Numbered from the stretch's first letter, positions 10,575 to 20,673 are shown. The stretch is DNA of 64,000 nt from Streptomyces sp. ASQP_92 (GCF_025399895.1 NZ_JAODUA010000003.1:186001-250000); one strand, 5' to 3'. The notes: generated by a model from the letters alone, not told the origin. Translations and numbers: made by a program.

Positions 10575-10617
10575 CGCGGGGTGGGTAACGACTATGACTT
10601 ACACCGAAGGGACAACC

Positions 10618-10965
10618 ATGGAAGCCAGGGCCCAGGCGCGGTACATCCGCGTCACGCCCATGAAGGCCCGCCGCGTGGTGGACCTTATCCGTGGCATGGA
10701 TGCCACGGAGGCTCAGGCGGTCCTGCGCTTCGCCCCGCAGGCCGCGAGCGTGCCGGTCGGCAAGGTGCTGGACAGCGCCATTGCCAACGCCGCGCACAAC
10801 TACGACCACACCGACGCCTCTTCGCTGGTCATCAGCGAGGCGTACGTGGACGAGGGCCCGACCCTGAAGCGGTTCCGTCCGCGTGCTCAGGGCCGTGCCT
10901 ACCGGATCCGTAAGCGGACCAGCCACATCACCGTGGTCGTCAGCAGCAAGGAAGGAACCCGGTAA
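10618..10965 (+). CDS. rplV: 50S ribosomal protein L22
   Basis: 115 aa from ATG 10618, chosen because GAAGGG lies just upstream and the product starts [19 protein letters not shown] as in streptomycetes. ATG 10594 would add eight residues. The beta-hairpin that lines the exit tunnel is present ([18 protein letters not shown]). Changes in this loop are known elsewhere to affect macrolide action; nothing unusual is seen here. The stop overlaps the rpsC start by one base. Confidence 0.96.
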   Translation: MEARAQARYIRVTPMKARRVVDLIRGMDATEAQAVLRFAPQAASVPVGKVLDSAIANAAHNYDHTDASSLVISEAYVDEGPTLKRFRPRAQGRAYRIRKRTSHITVVVSSKEGTR

Positions 10966-11807
10966 TGGGCCAGAAGGTAAACCCGCACGGGTTCCGACTC
11001 GGCATTACCACGGACTTCAAGTCCCGTTGGTACGCCGACAAGCTGTACAAGGACTACGTCAAGGAAGACGTCGCCATCCGTCGGATGATGACGTCCGGCA
11101 TGGAGCGCGCCGGCATCTCGAAGGTTGAGATCGAGCGCACCCGTGACCGCGTGCGGGTGGACATCCACACCGCGCGTCCCGGCATCGTCATCGGCCGCCG
11201 TGGCGCCGAGGCCGACCGCATCCGCGGCGACCTCGAGAAGCTCACGGGCAAGCAGGTCCAGCTGAACATCCTCGAGGTCAAGAACCCCGAGATGGACGCT
11301 CAGCTGGTTGCTCAGGCCGTTGCCGAGCAGCTCTCCTCCCGCGTCTCCTTCCGTCGTGCCATGCGCAAGAGCATGCAGGGCACGATGAAGGCCGGCGCCA
11401 AGGGCATCAAGATCCAGTGCGGTGGCCGCCTCGGCGGCGCCGAGATGTCCCGCTCGGAGTTCTACCGCGAAGGCCGTGTGCCGCTGCACACCCTGCGCGC
11501 GAACATCGACTACGGCTTCTTCGAGGCCAAGACGACCTTCGGCCGCATCGGCGTGAAGGTCTGGATCTACAAGGGCGACGTCAAGAACATCGCCGAGGTT
11601 CGCGCCGAGAACGCAGCGGCCCGTGCGGGTAACCGCCCGGCCCGTGGTGGCGCCAACGACCGTCCGGCCGGTGGCCGCGGTGGTCGTGGCGGCGAGCGTG
11701 GCGGTCGCGGCCGCAAGCCGCAGCAGGCTGCGCCGGCTGCCGAGGCCCCCAAGGCCGAGGCTCCCGCCGCCGCCGCTCCGGCTGAGAGCACCGGAACGGA
11801 GGCCTGA
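10965..11807 (+). CDS. rpsC: 30S ribosomal protein S3 with long basic/Ala-Pro C-terminal extension
   Basis: 280 aa, against ~230 in many bacteria. The KH domain with [14 protein letters not shown] is intact, as is the C-terminal S3 domain up to VWIYKGDV. The extra ~60 residues are an RGG/GRG-rich stretch ([16 protein letters not shown]) followed by an Ala/Pro/Glu tail, an extension known in actinobacterial S3. S3 lines the mRNA entry channel. The tail is probably disordered and may bind RNA (inference). Confidence 0.97.
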   Translation: MGQKVNPHGFRLGITTDFKSRWYADKLYKDYVKEDVAIRRMMTSGMERAGISKVEIERTRDRVRVDIHTARPGIVIGRRGAEADRIRGDLEKLTGKQVQLNILEVKNPEMDAQLVAQAVAEQLSSRVSFRRAMRKSMQGTMKAGAKGIKIQCGGRLGGAEMSRSEFYREGRVPLHTLRANIDYGFFEAKTTFGRIGVKVWIYKGDVKNIAEVRAENAAARAGNRPARGGANDRPAGGRGGRGGERGGRGRKPQQAAPAAEAPKAEAPAAAAPAESTGTEA

Positions 11808-11812
11808 CCGAA

Positions 11813-12232
11813 ATGCTGATCCCCCGTAGGGTCAAGCACCGCAAGCAGCACCACCCCAAGCGCCGCGGTATGGCCAAGGGTGGTACGACGGTTGCGTTCG
11901 GCGAGTACGGCATTCAGGCCCTCACGCCGGCGTACGTGACCAACCGCCAGATCGAGGCGGCTCGTATCGCGATGACCCGCCACATCAAGCGTGGCGGCAA
12001 GGTCTGGATCAACATCTACCCGGACCGCCCGCTCACGAAGAAGCCTGCCGAGACCCGCATGGGTTCCGGTAAGGGTTCTCCGGAGTGGTGGGTCGCGAAC
12101 GTTCACCCGGGTCGGGTGATGTTCGAGCTGTCCTACCCGAACGAGAAGATTGCTCGTGAGGCGCTCACCCGAGCCGCTCACAAGCTCCCGATGAAGTGCC
12201 GCATCGTCCGGCGCGAGGCAGGTGAGGCGTGA
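11813..12232 (+). CDS. rplP: 50S ribosomal protein L16
   Basis: 139 aa with the full family signature: [23 protein letters not shown]-type basic helix ([14 protein letters not shown]) and [18 protein letters not shown]16 organises the A-site region and 5S rRNA neighbourhood. It follows rpsC by 5 bp and its TGA overlaps the rpmC ATG. Confidence 0.98.
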   Translation: MLIPRRVKHRKQHHPKRRGMAKGGTTVAFGEYGIQALTPAYVTNRQIEAARIAMTRHIKRGGKVWINIYPDRPLTKKPAETRMGSGKGSPEWWVANVHPGRVMFELSYPNEKIAREALTRAAHKLPMKCRIVRREAGEA

Positions 12233-12456
12233 TGTCGGCCGGAACCAAGGCGTCCGAACTGCGCGAGCTGGGTGACGAGGAGCTTCTCAACAAGCTCCGC
12301 GAAGCCAAGGAAGAGCTGTTCAACCTCCGCTTCCAGGCGGCGACGGGCCAGCTCGAGAACCACGGGCGGCTCAAGTCCGTCCGTAAGGACATCGCCCGGA
12401 TCTACACCCTGATGCGCGAGCGCGAGCTGGGCATCGAGACGGTGGAGAGCGCCTGA
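12232..12456 (+). CDS. rpmC: 50S ribosomal protein L29
   Basis: 74 aa from ATG 12232, which overlaps the rplP stop; an in-frame GTG at 12229 is less likely. It has the typical coiled-coil hairpin ([20 protein letters not shown], then [16 protein letters not shown]). L29 sits near the tunnel exit beside L23. The stop shares a base with rpsQ. Confidence 0.97.
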   Translation: MSAGTKASELRELGDEELLNKLREAKEELFNLRFQAATGQLENHGRLKSVRKDIARIYTLMRERELGIETVESA

Positions 12457-12740
12457 TGAGCGAGAAGAATGTGACTGAGACGACTGAAGCGCGCGGTTTC
12501 CGCAAGACCCGTGAGGGTCTGGTCGTCAGCGACAAGATGGACAAGACCGTCGTCGTCGCTGTCGAGGACCGTGTGAAGCACGCGCTGTACGGCAAGGTCA
12601 TCCGCCGTACGAACAAGCTCAAGGCGCACGACGAGCAGAACGCTGCCGGTGTCGGTGACCGCGTCCTCATCATGGAGACGCGTCCGCTGTCGGCGAGCAA
12701 GCGCTGGCGCATCGTCGAGATCCTCGAGAAGGCCAAGTAA
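12456..12740 (+). CDS. rpsQ: 30S ribosomal protein S17
   Basis: 94 aa with an OB-fold: [21 protein letters not shown] and the Y-G-K-V-I-R-R-T core. S17 is a primary 16S rRNA binder. It is the last gene of the S10 group; a structured 114-bp gap separates it from the spc group. Confidence 0.97.
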   Translation: MSEKNVTETTEARGFRKTREGLVVSDKMDKTVVVAVEDRVKHALYGKVIRRTNKLKAHDEQNAAGVGDRVLIMETRPLSASKRWRIVEILEKAK

Positions 12741-12747
12741 GGAAATT

Positions 12748-12826
12748 CTCTGAGGGGTTTCCCTCAGAGTGGTTCCGCCAGGCTCGGTGGGGGCCGCACC
12801 TCGTAAGAGGCCCGTGGCCCCCGCCG
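12748..12826 (+). promoter_or_regulatory. Two-hairpin rplN leader
   Basis: Hairpin 1 is a 9-bp perfect stem (12748-12756 with 12761-12769, loop GTTT). Hairpin 2 is an 11-bp stem with one G-U pair (12785-12795 with 12816-12826) enclosing a smaller CCTC-GTAA-GAGG hairpin. They fill most of the rpsQ-rplN gap and may attenuate or autoregulate the spc part. Confidence 0.6.
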
Positions 12827-12854
12827 GGAACCGGCAGACGATCAGGAGATAGAC

Positions 12855-13223
12855 GTGATCCAGCAGGAGTCGCGACTGCGCGTCGCCGACAACACTGGTG
12901 CGAAGGAAATCCTTTGCATCCGTGTGCTCGGTGGCTCCGGTCGCCGCTACGCGGGTATCGGTGACGTCATCGTCGCCACCGTCAAGGACGCGATCCCCGG
13001 TGGCAACGTGAAGAAGGGCGACGTCGTCAAGGCTGTCGTCGTGCGCACCGTCAAGGAGCGTCGTCGTCAGGACGGCTCGTACATCCGCTTCGACGAGAAC
13101 GCGGCCGTCATCCTCAAGAACGATGGCGACCCCCGCGGCACCCGCATCTTCGGCCCGGTGGGCCGGGAGCTGCGCGAGAAGAAGTTCATGAAGATCATCT
13201 CGCTCGCGCCGGAGGTGCTGTAA
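12855..13223 (+). CDS. rplN: 50S ribosomal protein L14
   Basis: 122 aa, initiated by GTG 12855 behind AGGAG. It has the family core [19 protein letters not shown] and [18 protein letters not shown]14 forms an intersubunit bridge and is the binding site for the silencing factor RsfS in other bacteria. It is first gene of the spc group, two bases before rplX. Confidence 0.98.
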   Translation: MIQQESRLRVADNTGAKEILCIRVLGGSGRRYAGIGDVIVATVKDAIPGGNVKKGDVVKAVVVRTVKERRRQDGSYIRFDENAAVILKNDGDPRGTRIFGPVGRELREKKFMKIISLAPEVL

Positions 13224-13225
13224 GC

Positions 13226-13549
13226 ATGAAGATCAAGAAGGGCGACCTGGTTCAGGTCATCACCGGTAAGGACAAGGGCAAGCAGGGCAAGGTCATCGCG
13301 GCCTTCCCCCGCGAGGACCGCGTCCTGGTCGAGGGTGTCAACCGGGTCAAGAAGCACACCAAGGCCGGCCAGACCGCTCGCGGTTCGCAGACCGGTGGCA
13401 TTGTGACGACCGAGGCCCCGATCCACGTGAGCAACGTTCAGCTCGTCGTGGAGAAGGACGGCAACAAGGTCGTTACCCGCGTCGGTTTCCGCTTCGACGA
13501 CGAGGGCAACAAGATCCGCGTTGCCAAGCGGACGGGTGAGGACATCTGA
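13226..13549 (+). CDS. rplX: 50S ribosomal protein L24
   Basis: 107 aa with an N-terminal KOW motif ([20 protein letters not shown]). L24 initiates large-subunit assembly. Spacing to rplN is two bases and the stop overlaps the rplE start, so translation is tightly coupled. Confidence 0.97.
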   Translation: MKIKKGDLVQVITGKDKGKQGKVIAAFPREDRVLVEGVNRVKKHTKAGQTARGSQTGGIVTTEAPIHVSNVQLVVEKDGNKVVTRVGFRFDDEGNKIRVAKRTGEDI

Positions 13550-14106
13550 TGGCTACCACCACCACTCCGCGTCTCAAGACGAAGTACCGCGAGGAAATCG
13601 CGGGCAAGCTGCGTGAGGAGTTCTCGTACGAGAACGTCATGCAGATCCCCGGCCTCGTCAAGATCGTGGTCAACATGGGTGTGGGCGACGCCGCCCGCGA
13701 CTCCAAGCTGATGGACGGCGCGGTTCGCGACCTCACCACGATCACGGGCCAGAAGCCGGCCGTCACCAAGGCCCGCAAGTCCATCGCGCAGTTCAAGCTG
13801 CGCGAGGGTCAGCCGATCGGCTGCCACGTCACCCTCCGTGGTGACCGCATGTGGGAGTTCCTGGACCGTACGCTGTCGCTCGCGCTGCCGCGTATCCGTG
13901 ACTTCCGTGGTCTGTCGCCGAAGCAGTTCGACGGCCGTGGCAACTACACCTTCGGTCTCACGGAGCAGGTCATGTTCCACGAGATCGACCAGGACAAGAT
14001 CGACCGTACCCGGGGTATGGACATCACCGTGGTCACCACGGCGACCAACGACGACGAGGGCCGTGCCCTCCTTCGTCACCTCGGCTTCCCCTTCAAGGAG
14101 GCGTAA
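13549..14106 (+). CDS. rplE: 50S ribosomal protein L5
   Basis: 185 aa. It shows the 5S rRNA-binding core ([30 protein letters not shown]) and the conserved end [16 protein letters not shown]5 contacts 5S rRNA and the P-site tRNA. It is followed 5 bp later by rpsN. Confidence 0.98.
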   Translation: MATTTTPRLKTKYREEIAGKLREEFSYENVMQIPGLVKIVVNMGVGDAARDSKLMDGAVRDLTTITGQKPAVTKARKSIAQFKLREGQPIGCHVTLRGDRMWEFLDRTLSLALPRIRDFRGLSPKQFDGRGNYTFGLTEQVMFHEIDQDKIDRTRGMDITVVTTATNDDEGRALLRHLGFPFKEA

Positions 14107-14111
14107 GCGAG

Positions 14112-14297
14112 ATGGCGAAGAAGGCTCTCATCGCGAAGGCTGCCCGCAAGCCCAAGTTCGGTGTGCGCGGTTACACGCGCTGCCAGCGTTGCGGTCGTCC
14201 CCACTCCGTGTACCGCAAGTTCGGCCTGTGCCGCGTGTGCCTTCGTGAGATGGCTCACCGTGGCGAGCTGCCGGGCGTGACCAAGAGCTCCTGGTAA
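14112..14297 (+). CDS. rpsN: 30S ribosomal protein S14, zinc-binding type
   Basis: 61 aa: the short C+ form with a four-cysteine zinc site (Cys24, Cys27, Cys40, Cys43 in CQRC and CRVC). Streptomycetes usually also keep a zinc-independent paralogue for zinc starvation elsewhere in the genome; none is in this window. A 223-bp gap with a hairpin follows. Confidence 0.97.
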   Translation: MAKKALIAKAARKPKFGVRGYTRCQRCGRPHSVYRKFGLCRVCLREMAHRGELPGVTKSSW

Positions 14298-14327
14298 TTC
14301 CCCTCTGTCCTCAGGGACTTGGGAATT
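14296..14327 (+). promoter_or_regulatory. Hairpin at start of rpsN-rpsH gap
   Basis: AATTCCC (from the rpsN stop, 14296-14302) pairs with GGGAATT (14321-14327) around an 18-nt loop that can itself form TCC/GGA pairs. The remainder of the gap to 14520 has no visible small gene. It may be a processing or attenuation site. Confidence 0.4.
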
Positions 14328-14520
14328 TCCGGACGCTCTCGGTAAGTATCTGGTCGGCGGAGGCCCGACTCCCCATGCCGTAGGCTTGTGGGGTTGGGCG
14401 TCCGCCGCCCATAACGACTTACTACGCCGTAGGTCCCCGCACCGCACCCGTCCCGCCACTGAGTGGGGAGAGGGATGGCGCATACAGGAAACCGCGGCGA
14501 GAGAGGCCGAAGGCCGATTC

Positions 14521-14919
14521 ATGACCATGACTGACCCGATCGCAGACATGCTCACTCGTCTGCGCAACGCTAACTCGGCGTACCACGACTCCGTCGTGAT
14601 GCCGCACAGCAAGATCAAGTCGCACATCGCGGAGATCCTCCAGCAGGAGGGCTTCATCACTGGCTGGAAGGTCGAGGACGCCGAAGTCGGCAAGAACCTC
14701 GTCCTCGAGCTGAAGTTCGGGCCGAACCGTGAGCGCTCCATCGCGGGCATCAAGCGGATCTCGAAGCCCGGTCTGCGTGTGTACGCGAAGTCCACCAACC
14801 TGCCGAAGGTGCTCGGCGGCCTGGGCGTGGCGATCATCTCCACGTCGCACGGTCTGCTCACCGGTCAGCAGGCAGGCAAGAAGGGCGTAGGTGGGGAAGT
14901 CCTCGCCTACGTCTGGTAG
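14521..14919 (+). CDS. rpsH: 30S ribosomal protein S8
   Basis: 132 aa from ATG 14521 ([17 protein letters not shown]); ATG 14527 is an alternative start two codons on. The frame is open upstream but has no family similarity there. The C-terminal STSHGLLT motif region and GGEVLAYVW end are conserved. In E. coli S8 represses the spc operon. Here the 223-bp leader directly in front of rpsH is a candidate target. Confidence 0.97.
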   Translation: MTMTDPIADMLTRLRNANSAYHDSVVMPHSKIKSHIAEILQQEGFITGWKVEDAEVGKNLVLELKFGPNRERSIAGIKRISKPGLRVYAKSTNLPKVLGGLGVAIISTSHGLLTGQQAGKKGVGGEVLAYVW

Positions 14920-14940
14920 TCGGGAACGGAGGAAAAGCTA

Positions 14941-15480
14941 ATGTCGCGAATCGGCAAGCTCCCCATCCAGGTTCCCGCCGGTGTGGACGTCACCATCGAT
15001 GGCCGTACGGTGCACGTGAAGGGCCCCAAGGGTTCCCTCTCGCACGCTGTTGCGGCTCCCATCGAGATCGTGAAGGGTGAGGACGGCGTTCTGAACGTCA
15101 CCCGCCCCAACGACGAGCGTCAGAACAAGGCCCTGCACGGCCTGTCCCGCACGCTGGTGGCCAACATGATCACCGGTGTGACCCAGGGATACATCAAGGC
15201 GCTCGAGATCAGCGGTGTCGGTTACCGCGTCCAGGCGAAGGGCTCCAACCTGGAGTTCGCGCTCGGATACAGCCACTCGATCACCGTCGAGGCCCCCGAA
15301 GGCATCACCTTCAAGGTCGAGTCGCCCACGAAGTTCTCGGTCGAGGGCATCGACAAGCAGAAGGTCGGCGAGGTCGCCGCGAACATCCGCAAGCTGCGGA
15401 AGCCCGACCCGTACAAGGCCAAGGGTGTCAAGTACGCCGGCGAAGTCATCCGCCGCAAGGTCGGAAAGGCTGGTAAGTAA
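14941..15480 (+). CDS. rplF: 50S ribosomal protein L6
   Basis: 179 aa with the duplicated L6 fold: [14 protein letters not shown] at the start, [10 protein letters not shown] in the middle and [19 protein letters not shown] near the end. L6 lies by the sarcin-ricin loop where elongation factors bind. It follows rpsH by 21 bp. Confidence 0.98.
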   Translation: MSRIGKLPIQVPAGVDVTIDGRTVHVKGPKGSLSHAVAAPIEIVKGEDGVLNVTRPNDERQNKALHGLSRTLVANMITGVTQGYIKALEISGVGYRVQAKGSNLEFALGYSHSITVEAPEGITFKVESPTKFSVEGIDKQKVGEVAANIRKLRKPDPYKAKGVKYAGEVIRRKVGKAGK

Positions 15481-15483
15481 GCC

Positions 15484-15867
15484 ATGGCATACGGTGTGAA
15501 GATCGCCAAGGGCGACGCTTACAAGCGTGCCGCCAAGGCACGTCGCCACGTCCGCATCCGCAAGCACGTGTCGGGTACGGCGGAGCGTCCGCGCCTCGTC
15601 GTGACGCGTTCCAACCGCGGTATCACCGCTCAGGTCATCGACGACCTCAAGGGTCACACCCTGGCGTCGGCGTCGACTCTGGACGCGTCGATCCGTGGTG
15701 GCGAGGGCGACAAGTCCGCGCAGGCCAAGTCGGTCGGGGCCCTGGTCGCCGAGCGCGCCAAGGCCGCGGGCGTCGAGACCGTCGTGTTCGACCGTGGTGG
15801 CAACAGGTACGCCGGGCGCATTGCCGCTCTGGCTGACGCCGCCCGCGAAGCCGGGCTGAAGTTCTAA
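15484..15867 (+). CDS. rplR: 50S ribosomal protein L18
   Basis: 127 aa. The basic N-terminus ([18 protein letters not shown]) and the 5S rRNA-binding fold ending [20 protein letters not shown] are typical. L18 brings 5S rRNA to the large subunit together with L5. It starts 3 bp after rplF; a 46-bp gap leads to rpsE. Confidence 0.98.
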   Translation: MAYGVKIAKGDAYKRAAKARRHVRIRKHVSGTAERPRLVVTRSNRGITAQVIDDLKGHTLASASTLDASIRGGEGDKSAQAKSVGALVAERAKAAGVETVVFDRGGNRYAGRIAALADAAREAGLKF

Positions 15868-15913
15868 GCCCCGGTTCCGGGACTAACGGACGTAACAGAG
15901 AGAGGTAAATCCA

Positions 15914-16516
15914 ATGGCTGGACCCCAGCGCCGCGGAAGCGGTGCCGGTGGCGGCGAGCGGCGGGACCGGAAGGGTCGCGACGGTGGCGCTGCCGCCGAG
16001 AAGACCGCTTACGTTGAGCGCGTTGTCGCGATCAACCGCGTTGCCAAGGTTGTCAAGGGTGGTCGCCGCTTCAGCTTCACCGCGCTGGTCGTGGTGGGCG
16101 ACGGTGACGGCACCGTAGGTGTCGGTTACGGCAAGGCCAAGGAAGTTCCCGCGGCCATCGCCAAGGGTGTCGAGGAAGCCAAGAAGAACTTCTTCAAGGT
16201 TCCGCGCATCCAGGGCACCATCCCTCACCCGATCACGGGCGAGCGTGCGGCGGGCGTCGTGCTCCTGAAGCCGGCTTCCCCCGGTACCGGTGTTATCGCC
16301 GGTGGTCCGGTGCGCGCCGTTCTGGAGTGCGCCGGCGTTCACGACATCCTGTCGAAGTCGCTCGGCTCCTCGAACGCGATCAACATCGTGCACGCGACCG
16401 TGGCGGCCCTCAAGGGCCTGCAGCGTCCCGAGGAGATCGCGGCTCGCCGTGGTCTGCCCCTCGAGGCCGTCGCCCCCGCGGCTCTGCTGCGTGCACGTGC
16501 GGGAGCGGGTGTCTAA
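15914..16516 (+). CDS. rpsE: 30S ribosomal protein S5
   Basis: 200 aa, longer than ~166 in enterics because of a Gly/Arg-rich N-terminal leader (about 35 residues) common in actinobacteria. The core has [19 protein letters not shown] and [16 protein letters not shown]5 guards decoding accuracy. Its stop overlaps the rpmD start by one base. Confidence 0.97.
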   Translation: MAGPQRRGSGAGGGERRDRKGRDGGAAAEKTAYVERVVAINRVAKVVKGGRRFSFTALVVVGDGDGTVGVGYGKAKEVPAAIAKGVEEAKKNFFKVPRIQGTIPHPITGERAAGVVLLKPASPGTGVIAGGPVRAVLECAGVHDILSKSLGSSNAINIVHATVAALKGLQRPEEIAARRGLPLEAVAPAALLRARAGAGV

Positions 16517-16698
16517 TGGCCCGCCTCAAGATCACGCAGACGAAGTCGTACATCGGCAGCAAGCAGAACCACCGCGACACCCTGCGTTCGCTCGGGCTCA
16601 AGCGCCTGAACGACGTGGTTGTCAAGGAGGACCGCCCCGAGTTCCGCGGCATGGTGCAGACCGTCCGCCACCTCGTGACGGTTGAGGAGGTTGACTGA
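16516..16698 (+). CDS. rpmD: 50S ribosomal protein L30
   Basis: 60 aa from ATG 16516, which overlaps the rpsE TAA. The family pattern is clear: [20 protein letters not shown] and the middle [17 protein letters not shown]30 is a small globular protein of the large subunit. rplO begins one base after its stop. Confidence 0.96.
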   Translation: MARLKITQTKSYIGSKQNHRDTLRSLGLKRLNDVVVKEDRPEFRGMVQTVRHLVTVEEVD

Positions 16699-16699
16699 C

Positions 16700-17155
16700 A
16701 TGGGTGAGAACAGCCCGCTGAAGGCCCATAACCTCCGTCCTGCCCCGGGCGCCAAGACCGCCAAGACCCGTGTGGGTCGTGGTGAGGCGTCCAAGGGTAA
16801 GACCGCAGGTCGTGGTACCAAGGGTACGAAGGCCCGCTACCAGGTTCCGCAGCGCTTCGAGGGTGGCCAGATGCCCCTCCACATGCGCCTGCCGAAGCTC
16901 AAGGGTTTCCGTAACCCCTTCCGCACCGAGTTCCAGGTCGTGAACCTGGACAAGCTCGGCGCTCTCTACCCCGAGGGTGGAGAGGTCACGGTGGCCGACC
17001 TGGTCGCCAAGGGCGCGGTTCGCAAGAACAGCCTCGTCAAGGTCCTGGGCCAGGGCGAGATCTCCGTGGCGCTGCAGGTTTCGGTTGACGCCGTTTCCGG
17101 CTCCGCCAAGGAGAAGATTGCCGCCGCCGGCGGCACCGTCACCGAGCTTGTCTGA
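16700..17155 (+). CDS. rplO: 50S ribosomal protein L15
   Basis: 151 aa from ATG 16700 ([17 protein letters not shown]). The glycine-rich basic arm ([19 protein letters not shown]) and the C-terminal KVLGQGEI core are diagnostic. L15 is a late assembly protein. It closes the spc ribosomal stretch; a strong hairpin follows before secY. Confidence 0.97.
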   Translation: MGENSPLKAHNLRPAPGAKTAKTRVGRGEASKGKTAGRGTKGTKARYQVPQRFEGGQMPLHMRLPKLKGFRNPFRTEFQVVNLDKLGALYPEGGEVTVADLVAKGAVRKNSLVKVLGQGEISVALQVSVDAVSGSAKEKIAAAGGTVTELV

Positions 17156-17177
17156 GACAGCTTGATGGCTTGAACAT

Positions 17178-17217
17178 CCAACCGGGGATGCCTCTCAAAT
17201 GGGGCATCCCCGGTTGG
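17178..17217 (+). terminator. rplO terminator or processing hairpin
   Basis: A perfect 15-bp stem, 17178-17192 with 17203-17217, closes on a 10-nt loop, 22 bp after the rplO stop. It implies that secY is at least partly transcribed from its own promoter. Confidence 0.85.
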
Positions 17218-17278
17218 TCGTTCCTAGGGGGGCACGGTCGCCGGTAAGGTGGCGTGCACTGTCTAAGTTCCGTGCTGT

Positions 17279-17307
17279 GTGCCTGGACGGCTCCGGCACG
17301 GTTTTTT
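17279..17307 (+). promoter_or_regulatory. Terminator-like attenuator in secY leader
   Basis: GTGCC-T-GGA pairs with TCC-GGCAC around CGGC (17279-17299) and is followed by GG and six T residues (17302-17307). True T-runs are rare in this genome. An alternative pairing, CCGTGC (17270-17275) with GCACGG (17296-17301), overlaps it. It lies 84 bp before the secY start. Confidence 0.55.
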
Positions 17308-17390
17308 GGCAGATCAAGACTTCAATCCTTATTCGTCGATCCTCAAGACCGTCACCCTGACGCACTTGCGCGGGGGTCGCAGGAGGCACC

Positions 17391-18704
17391 GTGCTCACCG
17401 CGTTCGCCCAGGCGTTCAAGACGCCTGACCTGCGCAAGAAGCTGCTCTTCACACTCGGCATCATCGTGGTCTACCGGCTCGGTACGCACGTTCCGATGCC
17501 CGGGGTGAGCTACAAGAACGTACAGACCTGTGTCGACCAGGCCCAGCAGAACAGTGGCCTGTTCAGTCTGGTGAACATGTTCAGCGGCGGTGCGCTGCTG
17601 CAGATCACGATCTTCGCGCTCGGCATCATGCCGTACATCACGGCGAGCATCATCCTGCAGCTGCTGACCGTGGTGATCCCGCGTCTGGAAGCCCTCAAGA
17701 AGGAGGGCCAGGCGGGTACGGCGAAGATCACGCAGTACACGCGTTATCTGACCGTCGCGCTGGCGATCCTCCAGGGCACCGGCCTCGTGGCCACCGCCCG
17801 CAACGGCGCCCTCTTCAACGGGTGCCAGGTCGCCACCGAGATCATCCCGAACCGGTCGATCTTCACGACCATCACGATGGTCATCACGATGACCGCCGGT
17901 ACGGCCTGCGTCATGTGGCTCGGTGAGGTCATCACCGACCGCGGCATCGGCAACGGCATGTCCATCCTGATGTTCATCTCGATCGCCGCCAGCTTCCCGA
18001 GCTCCCTGTGGGCCATCAAGAAGCAGGGTCACCTGGCCGGTGGCTGGATCGAGTTCGGCACCGTGGTGCTCGTCGGCCTGGTGATGGTCGGGCTCGTGGT
18101 CTTCGTCGAGCAGGCCCAGCGGCGCGTTCCGGTCCAGTACGCGAAGCGCATGATCGGCCGGCGGTCGTACGGCGGGACCTCGACCTACATTCCGCTGAAG
18201 GTCAATCAGGCCGGTGTGATCCCGGTCATCTTCGCTTCGTCGCTGCTCTACATCCCGGCGCTCGTCGTACAGTTCTCCAACTCGACGGCCGGCTGGGCGA
18301 CCTGGATCAAGGACAACTTGACCAAGGGCGACCATCCTTACTACATCGTCAGCTACTTCCTGTTGATCGTGTTCTTCGCCTTCTTCTATGTGGCGATCTC
18401 GTTCAACCCCGAGGAAGTCGCCGACAACATGAAGAAGTATGGTGGCTTCATCCCGGGCATCCGGGCTGGCCGACCGACCGCTGAGTACCTGAGCTACGTA
18501 CTCAACCGGATCACCTGGCCGGGGTCGCTGTATCTGGGGCTGATCGCGCTCGTACCGACAATGGCGTTGATCATCTTCGGCGGTGTCCAGAGCTTCCCGC
18601 TCGGCGGGACGAGCATCCTCATCATCGTGGGTGTGGGTCTGGAGACCGTTAAGCAGATCGAGAGCCAGCTTCAGCAGCGCAATTACGAAGGGTTCCTCCG
18701 CTGA
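17391..18704 (+). CDS. secY: Protein translocase subunit SecY
   Basis: 437 aa from GTG 17391 with AGGAGG seven bases upstream. Ten hydrophobic segments are visible, with family motifs [31 protein letters not shown] and the loop with PVQYAKRM. SecY is the channel for protein export and membrane insertion. The 235-bp leader contains a terminator and an attenuator-like hairpin, so it is probably controlled separately from the ribosomal genes. The stop overlaps the adk start. Confidence 0.98.
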   Translation: MLTAFAQAFKTPDLRKKLLFTLGIIVVYRLGTHVPMPGVSYKNVQTCVDQAQQNSGLFSLVNMFSGGALLQITIFALGIMPYITASIILQLLTVVIPRLEALKKEGQAGTAKITQYTRYLTVALAILQGTGLVATARNGALFNGCQVATEIIPNRSIFTTITMVITMTAGTACVMWLGEVITDRGIGNGMSILMFISIAASFPSSLWAIKKQGHLAGGWIEFGTVVLVGLVMVGLVVFVEQAQRRVPVQYAKRMIGRRSYGGTSTYIPLKVNQAGVIPVIFASSLLYIPALVVQFSNSTAGWATWIKDNLTKGDHPYYIVSYFLLIVFFAFFYVAISFNPEEVADNMKKYGGFIPGIRAGRPTAEYLSYVLNRITWPGSLYLGLIALVPTMALIIFGGVQSFPLGGTSILIIVGVGLETVKQIESQLQQRNYEGFLR

Positions 18705-19360
18705 TGCGAATCGTCCTCGTCGGACCGCCCGGTGCAGGCAAGGGAACGCAGGCCGCGTTCCTTGCCCAGAACCTGGCGATCCCGCACATCTCCACGGGCG
18801 ACCTCTTCCGTGCCAACATCAGCCAGGGCACGGAGCTCGGCAAGCAGGCCAAGGCGTACATGGACGCCGGCAACCTGGTACCGGACGAGGTCACCATCGG
18901 GATGGCCAAGGACCGCATGGAAGCGCCGGACGCCGAGAACGGCTTCCTGCTCGACGGCTTCCCGCGCAACGTGGTCCAGGCCGAGGCGCTCGACGAGGTG
19001 CTGAAGGCGGACGGCGTGAAGCTGGACGCGGTGCTCGACCTCGAGGTCTCCGAGGACGAGGTCGTCAAGCGGATCGCCGGTCGGCGCATCTGCCGCAACG
19101 ACAGCGCGCACGTCTTCCACGTGGCGTACAACGCCCCCAAGCAGGACGGCGTCTGCGACAAGTGCGGCGGGGAGCTGTACCAGCGGGGCGACGACACCGA
19201 GGACACGGTGCGCAAGCGGCTCGAGGTCTACCACAGCGAGACCGAGCCGATCATCGACTACTACCGGGCGCAGGGGCTGGTCATCACGATCGCCGCGCTG
19301 GGCAAGGTCGACGAGGTCACCAAGAAGGCGATGGACGCGTTGCGCCGCGAAGCGGCGTAG
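18704..19360 (+). CDS. adk: Adenylate kinase
   Basis: 218 aa, the long-lid form. P-loop [11 protein letters not shown] at residues 7-17, the AMP site ([10 protein letters not shown]), DGFPRN, and a lid with [14 protein letters not shown]. It interconverts ATP, ADP and AMP. It starts on the last base of the secY stop. A strong terminator and a 115-bp intergenic repeat pair follow. Confidence 0.98.
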   Translation: MRIVLVGPPGAGKGTQAAFLAQNLAIPHISTGDLFRANISQGTELGKQAKAYMDAGNLVPDEVTIGMAKDRMEAPDAENGFLLDGFPRNVVQAEALDEVLKADGVKLDAVLDLEVSEDEVVKRIAGRRICRNDSAHVFHVAYNAPKQDGVCDKCGGELYQRGDDTEDTVRKRLEVYHSETEPIIDYYRAQGLVITIAALGKVDEVTKKAMDALRREAA

Positions 19361-19382
19361 CCCTCGTATCCAGTGCTGCTTG

Positions 19383-19418
19383 CGGCCGCGGTGCCCCCTG
19401 GCGGGGGTGCCGCGGCCG
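19383..19418 (+). terminator. adk terminator
   Basis: A 16-bp stem with two adjacent wobble pairs (19383-19398 with 19403-19418) closes on TGGC. It ends 58 bp after the adk stop. Confidence 0.85.
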
Positions 19419-19447
19419 TTCTGCGTGCGGCGCCTCTCGCTCTTCCC

Positions 19448-19718
19448 GGGGCTCCGCCCCAGACCCCGTTCGCGCCTTGAGGGCGCTCGTCCTCAAACGC
19501 CGGACGGGCTGAGGTGCCCCGTGCTGGTCGGCACCGAGTAGTTAGGGGCGCGGGGAACTGCGCGGGGAGCGATCACGGTCCGCAGCCGGAGTTCGAGGTC
19601 CCTGGGGCTCCGCCCCAGACCCCGTTCGCGCCTTGAGGGCGCTCGTCCTCAAACGCCGGACGGGCTGAGGTGCCCGGTGCTGGCCGGCACCGAGTAGTTA
19701 GGGGCGCGGGGAACTGCG
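19448..19718 (+). repeat. Intergenic repeat block R1: two 115-bp direct copies
   Basis: Copies at 19448-19562 and 19604-19718 differ at only a few bases. Each runs: module A (palindromic GGGGCTCCGCCCC), module B (about 55 bp ending CGGACGGGCTGA, with GCGCCTTGAGGGCGC inside), a short variable stretch, then the first half of module C (TAGGGGCGCGGGGAACTGCG). It lies in the adk-map gap (19361-19827), which holds no gene. Confidence 0.9.
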
Positions 19719-19827
19719 GGACCGGTCGCGCACGGGTCGCACCTGGCGGCCGAGGCCCCCGGGGCTTGGCCGGGAAGCCTTATCGTGGGGGGTGAACCGT
19801 ACCTGTCCAGAAAGGCGTGAGCCGCAC

Positions 19828-20673
19828 ATGGTGGAGATCAAGACCCCCGAGCAGATCGCGAAGATGCGCGAGGCGGGGCTGGTCGTCGCCGCGATCCACG
19901 CCGCCACCCGCGAGGCAGCGGTGCCGGGGTCCACGACGAAGGACCTCGACGAGGTGGCCCGCAAGGTCATCGCCGATCACGGGGCGAAGTCCAACTTCCT
20001 GGGGTACGGCGGCTTCCCCGCCACGATCTGCACTTCGGTCAACGAGGTCGTCGTGCACGGCATCCCGGACGACAAGACCGTCCTGAAGGACGGCGACATC
20101 ATCTCCATCGACGCCGGCGCGATCATCGACGGCTGGCACGGCGACGCCGCGTACACCGCCTTCGTCGGCAGCGGTCACGCCCCCGAGCTGGTCGAGCTCT
20201 CCCGGGTGACCGAGGAGTCGATGTGGGCCGGCATCGCCGCGGTGAAGAAGGGCAACAAGCTCATCGACGTCTCGCGCGCGATCGAGTCGTACATCCGCCG
20301 CCAGCCCCGCCCGTCGACCGGTAAGTACGGGATCGTCGAGGACTACGGGGGCCACGGCATCGGGTCCGAGATGCACATGGACCCGCACCTCCTGAACTAC
20401 GTCGACAAGCGCCGGATGCTCGGCCGCCACAACCCGAAGCTCGTCCCGGGCTTCTGCCTGGCGATCGAGCCCATGGTCTCCCTGGGCACGCCCCGCACGG
20501 AGGTCCTGGAGGACGACTGGACGGTCATCACGACGGACGGTTCCTGGTCCTCGCACTGGGAGCACTCGGTGGCCCTGACGGAGAACGGCCCGCTGGTCCT
20601 GACGATGCCGGACTGCGGGAAGGCCAAGCTGGCGGAGTACGGGGTCACGACGGCCCCGGACCCGCTGGGCTGA
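19828..20673 (+). CDS. map: Methionine aminopeptidase type I
   Basis: 281 aa from ATG 19828. It removes the initiator methionine from nascent proteins. The five metal ligands of the family are visible in order: Asp in ISIDAGAI, Asp in WHGDAAYTAF, His in GGHGIGSEMH, Glu in CLAIEPMV and Glu in TENGPLVL. Like other actinobacterial forms it lacks the N-terminal zinc-finger extension. The usual secY-adk-map order is kept, although the repeat block separates map from adk here. Confidence 0.97.
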   Translation: MVEIKTPEQIAKMREAGLVVAAIHAATREAAVPGSTTKDLDEVARKVIADHGAKSNFLGYGGFPATICTSVNEVVVHGIPDDKTVLKDGDIISIDAGAIIDGWHGDAAYTAFVGSGHAPELVELSRVTEESMWAGIAAVKKGNKLIDVSRAIESYIRRQPRPSTGKYGIVEDYGGHGIGSEMHMDPHLLNYVDKRRMLGRHNPKLVPGFCLAIEPMVSLGTPRTEVLEDDWTVITTDGSWSSHWEHSVALTENGPLVLTMPDCGKAKLAEYGVTTAPDPLG

